A program made the position numbers and the translations under genes. Positions 49,501-54,610 of a stretch of 64,000 nt of DNA are shown here, one piece after another. Source of the DNA: Salvator merianae (Eukaryota > Chordata > Lepidosauria > Squamata > Teiidae); assembly GCA_003586115.2 (NCBI GenBank), contig QVOM02000073.1:46485469-46549468 (forward strand). Direction: 5' to 3'. The number at the start of each line of letters is the position of its first letter. Position 1 is the first letter of the stretch. The notes beneath the pieces were generated by a model, which made no database searches, was not told where the DNA came from, and worked only from the letters and a program-made list of their open reading frames with translations.

Positions 49501-51751
49501 ATACTAGAAGCCTCCCTTCTGCATGCTGGTGAGGTCTAAATGAAGCCCCAAGTAGGGGCACCAGTGTGTAGATGGCTTGCTAGGCTGGTATATAAGCCGG
49601 TGCAGAATCGCCCTGCTGGTCTGTGGGGAGTTTGGATCTTACTGATCTTGGATTGCCAGGTTTTATGCACTTATTATCAATACACAAAAATAATTTTATT
49701 TTCTGTTCAGTAGTTAAAATTGAGTTTTACTGGGAATTGGGAATAAAGTCACTGCAGAATTATCAGCCAGTGGATTTTAGGACCTCCCACAGTAAACATG
49801 CCTGTGGAACTTTCAAGTAGAAATCTCCTAATTTTACAAAGAGCTAAAAAAATTTTATCACCATATGAGCTGTTCTTAGTTGCTGCTCCCCAATACGGCT
49901 TTGGTATTGTTAAAAAATTCAGAATTTTCCTTCTTTAAAGGGAAAAAAAGGCGGAATCCTCCTTCAGTGTCAGTTAATAGTCAGTGGTTAGAAATGCTGT
50001 TGAAGATGATGGAAGTTGCAGCTCTGAAATAGCGACAGACAGGCATGAATTGGCTATAGATACCTTCTAGACTAGACTACTGGAACACTTTCTTTGTGGC
50101 TGCCCTTGAAGACAGTGGAAAGTCTGGAACTGTTGCGAAATGTAGCAGCAAGACTGCTTGGGGATGTTTCTAACCAATCATACATTGTGCTGGTCTTGGA
50201 AGTTTTGTGCTTTTTGTCATTTGCTACTAAGCCCAATCTGAGGTGTAAATTTAAGGCACTAAATTATTTGAATTCCAAATATCTGAAGCAGCATCTTCTC
50301 CTGTACAGACCTGCCTTAATGTTCATATCAACAGAAGACGCTAACTAGTAATGCCGTCGCCCTCTGGGATTCAAGACGGTTATTCAAGTGTAAACACCGG
50401 TGTGCCTGTTACAATGCAGCTGTTGGGTGAGCTCTAATTTGCCCAAAATATGAACTGGCTTGTAACATTTTTGTCCTTCTTTTCGTTTGCTCCCAGTGTG
50501 TCATGCACCTTGAAGACCGATTGCAGGAGCTGTATTTCAAGAGCAAAATGTTGTCGGAGTATCTCAAAGGCCAGATGCGAGTTCATGTGAAGGAGCTGGG
50601 AGTAGTCCTGGGGTATGATCTCAATTCAGCATGGTCCTCTAGTGATCTGAATTTACTTTTGCCATTTAAAAAATAATAATATTTTTTTTTCCAGTTTTAT
50701 CCCACCCTATACCCAAAGGTCTCAGGATGGGTAATAGCAATAGAAACAAAATATAAAATGAACATACTAGAAATAATAATATACTAAATAGTAGCTGTAT
50801 GCGGGAAAGGGAAGATACTTCCTTATTTCAGTCAAAGCTCAGGGTAAACTTCTAACGAATTTACTGAAGGGGCCTAGCACATCTCAGGGGGGAGACTATT
50901 CCACAGGAGGAAGACTATCCCACAGTCTGGAGACCACCACCAAGAAGACCCTGTCTCGGGTCTCCAGCCCCTCAGCTACTGAAGGTGGTGGTACATTAGA
51001 ACTGCTGCCATTGATTTTGAGTTCATCCAGGGCATGACATTAATCCAACTCCTGACTCCTGCAGTTGTAGCAGACAAGAAGGAAGGAATGTAACAATAGG
51101 CTACGGTGGCCTAGCCCTGCAAGATAGAAGGTTTATATAATTTTAAAACAGGACAATCCATAATGCATATGAAATTCAGCCAAAAAGCCCCAAACAGTGA
51201 ATTGCTTATTCTTTTTCTAAAACTTGCTTATATACAAACATATTGTTAACAGTGTATTCCAAATTCAAACACAACTGTCTGGTACAAGATTCAGTAAGCT
51301 ATCTATTGGAGTTTTCTCGTTTGCTTCAATTAACTTTGGTTCCCAAGACTGTCGGAAGCAATTAATATTTAGAAATGCAGGCCTATCGCCAGTCTGGTCC
51401 AGGGGAAATGTTCCCTTGTTACAAACAAGCCGGTCACCATGTTTATGATCTAAATTAATAAGATGTTTAATTATAGAAAAATACGTATGTCACTACAATA
51501 TGTATGGCGCATCTGACAGTTGAAGGGCTCCTCCACTTAAATACAGCTATTAGAGCCTAATCGTCTACGTGCAGGAACATTGACATGAGGAGAGCCATGA
51601 CAATGAGCATCAGACTATAAAACTTCTGTATTTGGATTGAAAATGCTTGTCTGTCTGGTTTTTTTTTTCCAGGATAGAATCCAGTGACCTCCCTCTACTT
51701 GCAGCTGTAGCGAGCACCCACTCCCCATACGTTGCCCAGATTCTGCTCTAA
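7261..51751 (+). CDS. FNIP1: FNIP1, coding span in this window (15 exons, 5' part missing)
   Basis: Folliculin-interacting protein 1. Known role: it binds folliculin (FLCN) and AMPK, acts with FLCN at the lysosome as a GTPase-activating complex for RagC/RagD in mTORC1 and TFEB control, and is an HSP90 co-chaperone. Joining the 15 exons listed below gives 3,159 bases: 1,052 codons and a TAA stop at 51749-51751, with no frame break. The protein matches FNIP1 rather than FNIP2 throughout, including family blocks such as [45 protein letters not shown] and the C-terminal [12 protein letters not shown]. Human FNIP1 is 1,166 residues (from memory), so about 118 N-terminal residues are encoded upstream of the window. 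Domain order: rest of the longin-type N-terminal domain (exons 1-3 here), a serine-rich regulatory linker (exons 4-6), middle DENN-like part (exons 7-11 start), acidic disordered region (exon 11), C-terminal domain (exons 12-15). If the gene has 18 exons as in human, these are exons 4-18. Confidence 0.97.
7362..10201 (+). other. FNIP1: FNIP1 intron
   Basis: Apart from the Tigger-like transposon at 8228-8555, nothing is recognisable. AT-rich, no open frame with coding character on either strand. Confidence 0.7.
8228..8555. mobile_element. Non-autonomous Tigger/pogo-like (Tc1/mariner) transposon
   Basis: 328 bp with terminal inverted repeats beginning CAGTAGAGTCTCGATTATCC on the left and, reversed, CAGTAGAGTCTCGACTATCC on the right, bounded by TA dinucleotides (8226-8227 and 8556-8557). 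Further inverted motifs (TCCGAC, GGATTATC) lie inside. The interior is GC-rich (8290-8450) and codes for no transposase. The termini fit the pogo/Tigger group of Tc1/mariner elements. Confidence 0.88.
10202..10276 (+). CDS. FNIP1: FNIP1 exon (2nd in window)
   Basis: Encodes [20 protein letters not shown] and GSLN, ending with two bases of a Thr codon. Acceptor TTTTGCAG, donor GTGAGT at 10277; phase 2 in and phase 2 out. Near-identical to human FNIP1 (Tyr for Cys after SSI). Belongs to the end of the N-terminal longin-type domain. Confidence 0.96.
10277..11114 (+). other. FNIP1: FNIP1 intron
   Basis: AT-rich, no repeat or exon recognised. Confidence 0.7.
11115..11206 (+). CDS. FNIP1: FNIP1 exon (3rd in window)
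   Basis: Encodes [18 protein letters not shown] and [12 protein letters not shown], then one base of a Gly codon. Acceptor CCAAAAG, donor GTAATT at 11207; phase 2 in, phase 1 out. The Asn/Asp-rich stretch after EFINQD varies between species; the rest is conserved. Confidence 0.95.
12245..12620 (-). mobile_element. Non-LTR retrotransposon 3' end (squamate dispersed repeat)
   Basis: Begins with an A-rich tail on the opposite strand (TTTATTTATTTATAATATTT), then TATCCTGTCCTTCACCCAGA and, further in, GAATGCCACAGAGAAGGCCC. The same words occur at 50690-51010. Family name not certain; consistent with an L2/CR1-group element or a SINE mobilised by one. Confidence 0.6.
12636..12850 (-). mobile_element. 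CR1/L3-type LINE 3' end
   Basis: Starts with GATAAGAACGTAAGAGGAGC then CCTGCTGGATCAGGCC, the reverse complement of the LINE terminus, followed by CATCCTGTCTCGTGCAGTGA and TTGCTTCTGGGCATTTTCAA. It directly follows the repeat at 12245-12620. Confidence 0.8.
13758..14221. mobile_element. GCCCTTTCTGC-family DNA transposon
   Basis: Terminal inverted repeats GCTGTTTCTGCACTTACCTG (left) and, reversed, GCCTTTTTCACACTTACCGG (right); flanked by TCATAG and CCATAG. Internal segment includes GACCTTTTAAAAACGGTCTA, itself a palindrome, and sequence shared with 5382-6132 and 22580-22650. About 464 bp, no transposase. Confidence 0.75.
14409..14539. mobile_element. Foldback element with GGGTTACCATAT termini
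   Basis: 131 bp. Left end GGGTTCCATATGGAAAAGAG; right end reversed GGGTTACCATATAGAAAAGA; internal AGAAGAGGAAA...TTTCCTCTTCT also pairs. TA on both sides suggests a TA target duplication. A second, partial copy ends at 46485. Confidence 0.7.
16168..16770 (-). mobile_element. Bov-B LINE, 3' end of the reverse transcriptase ORF and tail
   Basis: Read on the minus strand it runs ATGGAAGCAGTGACAGATCT, TATTTTCTTGGGCTCAAAGA and on through the end of the Bov-B polymerase ORF (words such as CAACAAAAATCCGTATGGTC, CATTGGAAGGACAAATACTG, GGCCACACAATGAGAAGACT) to a TTG-rich 3' tail at 16168-16195. Many small indels and stops: a 5'-truncated, inactive copy. Bov-B is known from squamates and ruminants by horizontal transfer. 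Confidence 0.9.
17648..17848 (-). mobile_element. Sauria-type SINE (tRNA head, Bov-B-like tail)
   Basis: On the minus strand it starts with a tRNA-like head (TAGTTCAGTGGTAGAGCAAG, an A-box-like block) and a B-box-like GGTTCGATCCC, continues with a body including GGCAAATCACTTCTGTATCT, and ends AGTCGGCCATGACTCGGTGA followed by a short AAC-rich tail, as Bov-B does. This head-to-tail order is that of the Sauria SINEs of squamates. It ends about 120 bases before the cassette exon. Confidence 0.82.
17909..17969 (+). promoter_or_regulatory. Branch point and acceptor of the FNIP1 cassette exon
   Basis: TACTAAC at 17925-17931 is a perfect match to the ideal branch-point sequence, with its branch A (17930) 39 bases before the TAG acceptor at 17967-17969. 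A second strong-looking acceptor (CTTTTTCCCTCCTTCCACAG, ending 17909) lies upstream. Using it would put an in-frame TAA (inside TACTAAC) before the exon, so it is a decoy or a poison acceptor. Confidence 0.6.
17970..18053 (+). CDS. FNIP1: FNIP1 cassette-type exon with AMPK sites (4th in window)
   Basis: 84 bases, phase 1 at both ends, so it can be skipped without a frame change. Encodes [20 protein letters not shown] then RSASFFA. Human FNIP1 has a shorter 1,138-residue isoform, 28 residues less than the long one (from memory), which fits loss of exactly this exon. Serines at 18005-18007, 18035-18037 and 18041-18043 align with human S220, S230 and S232, reported AMPK targets; the LIRSAS context has Arg at -3. 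The donor at 18054 is GTTTGC, by far the poorest in the gene. A TACTAAC branch-point match lies at 17925-17931. The exon is CpG-rich compared with its AT-rich flanks. A Sauria-type SINE ends about 120 bases upstream. Confidence 0.95.
18054..18899 (+). other. FNIP1: FNIP1 intron
   Basis: AT-rich; no repeat recognised. Begins with the weak donor GTTTGC. Confidence 0.7.
18900..18971 (+). CDS. FNIP1: FNIP1 exon (5th in window)
   Basis: 72 bases, phase 1 at both ends, encoding [20 protein letters not shown] then ARS. Acceptor TCTGCACAG, donor GTATGT at 18972. Like the previous exon it is symmetric and could be skipped in frame. It contributes the arginine of the R-S-A-S motif whose second serine is in the next exon. 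Identical to human over most of its length. Confidence 0.96.
18972..21331 (+). other. FNIP1: FNIP1 intron
   Basis: Contains the L1-like insertion at 19320-19808. 19830-21330 shows nothing recognisable. Confidence 0.7.
19320..19808 (+). mobile_element. 5'-truncated L1-type retrotransposon insertion with 16-bp target duplication
   Basis: A 16-base direct repeat AAAATGCAGTGCATCA flanks the segment exactly (19304-19319 and 19809-19824). The insert ends in an A-rich tail. An open stretch from 19464 includes [16 protein letters not shown], reminiscent of the C-terminal part of L1 ORF2 proteins. The target duplication length and A-rich tail fit L1-type target-primed integration. The alternative is a processed copy of another transcript mobilised by L1. 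Confidence 0.7.
21332..21467 (+). CDS. FNIP1: FNIP1 exon (6th in window)
   Basis: Encodes [20 protein letters not shown], then [20 protein letters not shown] and VFPR, ending two bases into a Trp codon. Acceptor TTGCTTGCAG, donor GTATGT at 21468. The serine codon at 21334-21336 aligns with human S261, another reported AMPK site. The RRWRRS basic cluster is a conserved FNIP feature. This completes the serine-rich linker before the middle domain. Confidence 0.96.
22240..22833. mobile_element. Probable GCCCTTTCTGC-family transposon, left end unclear
   Basis: Right terminus reads, reversed, GGGCCTTTCTCATTGCTGC. The interior (ACCTCTTAAAAGTGGTCTCC at about 22577, CAGCATCATTTTTAACACC) parallels the copies at 5640 and 14030. 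I could not fix a matching left terminus, so the start is approximate. Confidence 0.5.
24001..24165. mobile_element. Short GCCCTTTCTGC-family MITE
   Basis: 165 bp and almost fully palindromic: GCCCTTTCTGCACTGGGCCT at the left, reversed GCTCTTTCTGCACTGGTTCT at the right, and an inner pair around AGTCTGCACTAGCAT / ATGCCAGTGCAGACT. Flanks CTATG / TTATG suggest a 5-bp target duplication. Confidence 0.85.
24836..25037 (+). CDS. FNIP1: FNIP1 exon (7th in window)
   Basis: Encodes [40 protein letters not shown] and on through [20 protein letters not shown] to SAIEQ. Acceptor CTTCCTCAAG, donor GTAAAG at 25038; phase 2 in, phase 0 out. [11 protein letters not shown] opens the FNIP middle (DENN-like) domain. 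The acidic serine stretch before it differs from human. Confidence 0.96.
25038..25947 (+). other. FNIP1: FNIP1 intron
   Basis: No repeat or exon recognised. Begins at the donor of the preceding exon; the open frame 25073-25267 has no family resemblance. Confidence 0.65.
25948..26033 (+). CDS. FNIP1: FNIP1 exon (8th in window)
   Basis: Encodes [20 protein letters not shown] and IVDALNEF plus two bases of Arg. Acceptor GCTTTCAAG, donor GTGAGT at 26034. Identical to my recollection of the human exon. It is followed by the longest intron in the window (11.5 kb). Confidence 0.96.
26705..26975 (+). mobile_element. CR1/L3-type LINE 3' end, diverged
   Basis: Order of words matches the LINE end: TTGGCTTCAAAACTGGTTTG, GGATCCATTCATGGCAGCC, AGCTATCAATGGCAATTAAC, TTGGTGGGCTTCCTTGTGCA, TTGGCTACTGTGAGAACAGA, GGACTAAATGGGCATGGC. 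Confidence 0.7.
29541..29659. mobile_element. Short GCCCTTTCTGC-family MITE
   Basis: 119 bp. Left GCCCTTTCTGCACTGGGCCT; right reversed GCCATTTCTGAACTGGGCCT. Flanks TTCTA / CTCTA suggest a 5-bp target duplication with one change. Confidence 0.82.
31474..31556. repeat. (CT)n(CA)n compound microsatellite
   Basis: A CT-rich tract of about 60 bases running into about 11 CA units. Confidence 0.95.
31835..32322. mobile_element. TAA-flanked foldback element, possibly PIF/Harbinger-like, with nested LINE end
   Basis: Termini GGGTGTGAATACATGGGCT (left) and, reversed, GGGTGTGTTCACATACGTG (right), each bounded by TAA (31832-31834, 32323-32325). PIF/Harbinger elements duplicate 3-bp TWA sites, which fits. 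A LINE 3' end is inserted at about 32028-32100. Confidence 0.65.
32028..32100 (-). mobile_element. Squamate LINE 3' end with (TTTA)n tail
   Basis: (TTTA)n followed by TTGGATTTGTATGCCGCCCC and TCTCCGAAGACTCGG, a terminus I know as very abundant in squamate genomes. The tail on the left shows minus-strand orientation. Only about 70 bp remain. Confidence 0.75.
33440..33715 (-). mobile_element. CR1/L3-type LINE 3' end
   Basis: Contains GGCTCATCTAGCCCAGGAGT, CAGTGGCCAACCAGCTGCAC, AGGGAAGCCCAACAGCAGGA, ATAGCCATTGATAGCTCTTA and CATGAATTGGTCTGAACC: the LINE end in reverse orientation. A related fragment may extend left to about 33320. Confidence 0.78.
34858..35036. mobile_element. Short GCCCTTTCTGC-family MITE with perfect 5-bp duplication
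   Basis: 179 bp. Left GCGCTTTCTGCACTGGACTG; right reversed GCCCTTTGTGCACTGGTCCT. CTAAG occurs at 34853-34857 and again at 35037-35041. This copy best defines the element's ends. Confidence 0.87.
37553..37699 (+). CDS. FNIP1: FNIP1 exon (9th in window)
   Basis: Encodes [40 protein letters not shown] and LMEQASKN, ending two bases into Gln. Acceptor TTTTCTGTAG, donor GTAAGA at 37700; the apparent CAG at the exon end overlaps the donor, so the exon stops at CA and the next exon supplies the G. Middle-domain core; a few substitutions relative to human. Confidence 0.96.
38654..38794. mobile_element. GC-rich hAT-type foldback MITE with perfect 8-bp target duplication
   Basis: 141 bp, almost a complete palindrome: CAGCGGCGGCCCGTAACTTT on the left, reversed CAGCAGCGGCCCGTGCCTTT on the right, meeting at a GGCCTCCGGAGGCC-type centre. 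CTCAAACA lies at 38646-38653 and again at 38795-38802. The 8-bp duplication and CAGNGGCGG-like end fit the hAT superfamily. Very CpG-rich in an AT-rich intron. Confidence 0.92.
39840..40235. mobile_element. Probable GCCCTTTCTGC-family transposon, ends unclear
   Basis: Interior resembles the copy at 5382-6132: GTATACTGGATTATGGAGGC, CATCTGCATCC, GATCCAGTATACC and GGTCATTTTGGGCACTCTAG have counterparts there (5560-5690). A possible right terminus is GGAAATGGCC at about 40226. It carries an open frame of 155 codons that has no protein resemblance. Confidence 0.5.
42019..42180. repeat. Long inverted repeat (foldback element)
   Basis: Arms 42019-42084 and 42111-42180 pair over about 65 bases, best in CTCTTGCAAAATACCCGTAT / reversed CTCTTGCAAAATACCTGCAT, with a 26-base pyrimidine-rich loop. 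Probably a MITE core; no certain target duplication. Confidence 0.75.
42251..42307. repeat. Short perfect-type hairpin
   Basis: CCCGGCATTGTATTGGGCTG CCAC on the left pairs with GTGGCAGTCTCAATATAATG CCGGG on the right around an 8-base loop. Possibly the core of another foldback element starting near 42220. Confidence 0.7.
42874..43043 (+). CDS. FNIP1: FNIP1 exon (10th in window)
   Basis: Encodes [40 protein letters not shown] and [16 protein letters not shown], then one base of Gly. Acceptor TTTCTTTCAG, donor GTATGT at 43044. Almost invariant in FNIP1; it is one of the strongest pieces of evidence for the gene call. An open frame continues past the donor to 43138, but that part is intronic. 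Confidence 0.97.
43044..43692 (+). other. FNIP1: FNIP1 intron
   Basis: 650 bp, no repeat recognised. Confidence 0.75.
43693..45124 (+). CDS. FNIP1: FNIP1 large exon: end of middle domain and disordered acidic region (11th in window)
   Basis: 1,432 bases, acceptor TTTGTCCCATAG, donor GTGAGT at 45125. The first 90 or so residues ([60 protein letters not shown]) are ordered and conserved. The rest is acidic, Ser/Glu-rich, probably disordered and diverged, with conserved islands. Ser 43950-43952 aligns with the reported AMPK site S593. A cysteine cluster C-S-C-K-Y-C (43995-44012) matches the FEM1B-recognised reductive-stress degron, but the zinc-ligand histidine position is Ser (44016-44018). 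[15 protein letters not shown] and the casein-kinase-2-type cluster [16 protein letters not shown] are conserved. The frame stays open upstream to an ATG at 43620, but those codons are intron. Confidence 0.97.
45125..45967 (+). other. FNIP1: FNIP1 intron
   Basis: No repeat or exon recognised. An open frame (44965-45390) spills from the preceding exon in another frame and is not coding. Confidence 0.75.
45968..46136 (+). CDS. FNIP1: FNIP1 exon (12th in window)
   Basis: Encodes [40 protein letters not shown] and [16 protein letters not shown]. Acceptor CTTTCAG, donor GTAATA at 46137; phase 2 in, phase 0 out. Start of the C-terminal FNIP domain, which in human FNIP1 carries HSP90 and AMPK binding. 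Confidence 0.96.
46415..46485. mobile_element. Partial copy of the GGGTTACCATAT foldback element
   Basis: Right part only: AAATTTCCTCTTCTG and, reversed from 46485, GGGTTACCATATGAAAAAGA match the element at 14409-14539. Confidence 0.5.
47292..47318. repeat. (TG)n microsatellite
   Basis: About 13 TG units. Confidence 0.95.
48235..48432 (+). CDS. FNIP1: FNIP1 exon (13th in window)
   Basis: Encodes [40 protein letters not shown] and [26 protein letters not shown] in 66 whole codons. Long pyrimidine tract and ATAG acceptor, consensus donor GTAAGT at 48433. Highly conserved C-terminal domain. Confidence 0.96.
48433..50496 (+). other. FNIP1: FNIP1 intron
   Basis: Only the L2-type remnant at 50065-50345 is recognisable; 48440-50060 has no identified feature. 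Confidence 0.7.
50065..50345 (+). mobile_element. L2-type LINE remnant, end of reverse transcriptase ORF
   Basis: Frame-shifted translation around 50070-50160 gives [20 protein letters not shown], which matches the pattern seen near the end of L2-group polymerases (a D-Y-C-N block, then GLP..T...LQ..QN.AARL). Stops and changes show an inactive copy. Confidence 0.65.
50497..50612 (+). CDS. FNIP1: FNIP1 exon (14th in window)
   Basis: Encodes [38 protein letters not shown], then two bases of Gly. Acceptor TTTGCTCCCAG, donor GTATGA at 50613. Nearly identical to human (Lys for Arg in EYLKG). Confidence 0.96.
50613..51672 (+). other. FNIP1: FNIP1 last intron
   Basis: The first third is the dispersed repeat at 50690-51010; 51140-51670 shows nothing recognisable. 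Ends in a long pyrimidine tract. Confidence 0.7.
50690..51010 (-). mobile_element. Non-LTR retrotransposon 3' end, same family as 12245-12620
   Basis: T-rich start, TATCCCACCCTATACCCAAA, GGTCTCAGGATGGGTAATAG, then GACTATCCCACAGTCTGGAG and AAGACCCTGTCTCGGGTCTC. The order and words parallel the earlier copy. Confidence 0.55.
51673..51751 (+). CDS. FNIP1: FNIP1 last coding exon and stop
   Basis: Acceptor is a long T-run followed by CCAG. Encodes [20 protein letters not shown] then AQILL and TAA. This C-terminus is the same as in mammalian FNIP1, so the reading frame ends at the family's normal place. Confidence 0.97.
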
Positions 51752-54214
51752 AATACCAAAGGGCAAAGACAATAACTTTCTTTTGATAAAATGGGAGACA
51801 AGGAAGCAGACACGCCCTATTCTTGTCCCGTGGGCAAAGGAACTTCATGGCTTGTTGATTTGACTGCGTGCCTGTGGAACAGAATGCAGAGCGTCTAAAC
51901 AAATGGAGTCATTTAGCCTTTCCCTTCTTGACCATTCATTTAAAAGGACAAAAAAAATAAAAAGGAGGAGGAGAGACTCTAACCATTAGAGAAGACACTA
52001 GAGCTTGGAAGACTGTAAAGGCTTGAGCAGTAACTGCCAAAACAGATATAACTACAAACTGTTAAATTATAGGATTACCAGGAGGTAGAACTGCTTTATA
52101 ACCCTGTACAGTGCTGTTACTGTTTATGCAAATGAACAGAAGCAATTTGGTGCAAATTAGAAAAGCATCTAAAATAAAGCTCTGCTGTAACAGTTGGGCC
52201 ATTTCAAGCATTTAAAGATTAACTCTGAAATTATCTTTATTTTCTGAAAGAAAAAAAAGGAATTCTGAGGCAGGTAGGAGTTGGTGTAGTACCCAGGAAA
52301 CAACAGTTCTCTTGGAAATATATTGGTAGGCATTTTTCCCAGTCAACAAACAGCCTGAGAATACGAGACAACACACATTATCATTTCCCTTAATTTGGAT
52401 ATGCAACTAGTATTAGACTTTTGATGTTAATTGTTGGAGCTGTTGTCTATAAAGACTCAAGAAAACAAGCCTACAGACTAGAAAAGTGAATGGAATTTCT
52501 CTCTTAAGATGTTACTGCTTTCTTTAAAAAAACCACAATGTAAATGTTTTCTCCCTCTGATCATGCTGCATTTGGGACACATTAAATAAAAGTGATATAT
52601 ACTGAATTCTATTAGAAATCTAGTGATCAGGTACTTAAGATACAGGTACTTTAAAATATAATCAGTATGAAATAGAGAGAAGTTGTGCCAAGAATGCTAA
52701 GCCTGAGTAAAGGACAAGAGCATAGAAAAGATACTGCCCTTAACTATTAGATAAAGCAGAGTGATGGAGTTGGGCCTTCTTTCACAATGTTTAAATAGCT
52801 GCATCAGCATCACTTTTGGGAAAGCTACCTGGATATCTTCCTTTTTTAATCTATTTGTTAATAATTGGCTTAAGTGTGAAAAGTGCAGCCATACTGATTG
52901 ATCTCCAGTCCTTCTACCTTATCTCCAGTCCTTGGTTTTGTTCATGAGAAACGTTTCCTTACAATAAGATAATGAGGGACCCACCCGTTACAATGAATGC
53001 GTACAATAGACAGATAATTGACATTCTGAGCAGGGTTCTCTACCTCACTTTCAGTTAGTGGAATGCCGCGTTAAGTTTATGCTACTTTTCCATATCACCT
53101 AGTTCAGCCTACACTTCATTCATTTATTTTTTAGCATTCCGAGCTTTGTGTGTCAGATCACAAGGGCAATTTAAAAAAGACATTTTCTAGAGCACAGATA
53201 TTACACTTGCCATGCTGGATTTTTCTCAAGGCTTGTGGGGAGCTTTGTTTTAAGCGGACAACAAGTTTTGATCCTAAACCACCCCAGGCTTGGAATTACT
53301 CTTGCCTTTGCTAGGAACCCAGGATTCCTCTTGCCAACGCAGGTGACAGCATGCAGTTCCTTGCGTTCTTGTTCAACACCTCACAGCTGTCCTTACAGTG
53401 TATTTTAAAAGCACAGAGAGCTTTTTTTAAAGGCGTAATTTTGTGTTCTGCATAAGTATTTCTGTACTCCACTTCCAGATTGCTCATGCAGCCTTTTAAA
53501 ATAAAATTCAGAAAAACAAACCATACCCACCTTCATCTCCTATATAAATGTTCTGTTATTTAAGAATATATTTGGGATTGGTTTTTGTTTTCAAGAAATC
53601 ATTTTAGGGACATATGTTTTTCAGTTCCAATCTTTTACATTTGTTTTGTAATTAAACCCTGTTTGTTAAAAAGCTGTTTAGGCAAGTCGTCATTCCGCTC
53701 TCCCCTCCACCAGTCTTTCACTATTACAGGCGCACACTTGCTATACATATATCAGCTGTGTGTTGTCTTGGCATTGTGTGAAACCAGAACAAGCTCCAAA
53801 GGTAAAAATCTGCCCGTTATGCCATTGCTACAAATGCAGATCCGTGGCTTGAGTTTCTTTGGTAAATCTGTCTCGTTTAATAAGAATAGTGTGTGTAAAT
53901 CTGTTTCCTCGGCTGGCAAATGTGAAAACGAGATTCAGAGATCACTTGTTTAATACCACTGCACATAAAATTTGCCAACGGCTACAATCAGTCTTACAAT
54001 TAAATGGCTGTAAAACATGTTCATTGCAATGAAATTTAATTGGGCTTGGGTTTGTAGCAGCTAGCGTTGATCAAAAACACTCCGTGTGAAATGAAATACT
54101 GCTGCCAGCTATGGCAAAGAGAACAGTCTGTGGCTGCACAGTCAGAACGGAAGAAATATTCAGTCAGCTCTTTGTACTCGCATGGCTAGAGAGTTACAGT
54201 GAACATAATTTAAG

Positions 54215-54610
54215 AACCTTTCTGCACTTAACCCTTGATGCGGATTATGATCCTTCGTAGTCCTCTTTGGGGCCTCTTCTATCCACATACTGGTGTGGAC
54301 TAGAGAGGCCCCACCCACCGCTAGTATGATCTGTCCACACAGGATGGAGCCTAATCCAGATCAGGTTACCTTGGACCAGTTTGGATCACAGAGGCATGTA
54401 GAAGGCATGCCTTTGTTTTCTGGACTACCTTCCAGCAGTGCACCAAAGCACACTGCCAGAATGCCCCCCTGGGGGCTCCAAGACTAGTGCAGATGCTGCA
54501 CTAGAAGAGCACTGCCATGCAGACAGCATTACTCCCATGATGCAGACCAGGGGGCCGCATGTTATCCAGACCCTCTGCCTTGTATCATGGCAAGGTAAGC
54601 ACATAAAGGC
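54215..54610. mobile_element. GCCCTTTCTGC-family transposon inside the FNIP1 3' UTR
   Basis: Left AACCTTTCTGCACTTAACCC; right reversed GCCTTTATGTGCTTACCTTG. Flanks TTTAAG / TATAAG suggest a short target duplication. Interior AGAAGGCATGCCTTTGTTTT, TCTGGACTACC is shared with the copy at 60936-61454. About 396 bp, not coding. Confidence 0.72.

Noticed and set aside
7261..51751. Assignment to FNIP2 instead of FNIP1
   Set aside because: The linker, degron cysteine cluster and CK2 cluster all follow FNIP1, and the small exon carrying [18 protein letters not shown] is as I recall FNIP1.
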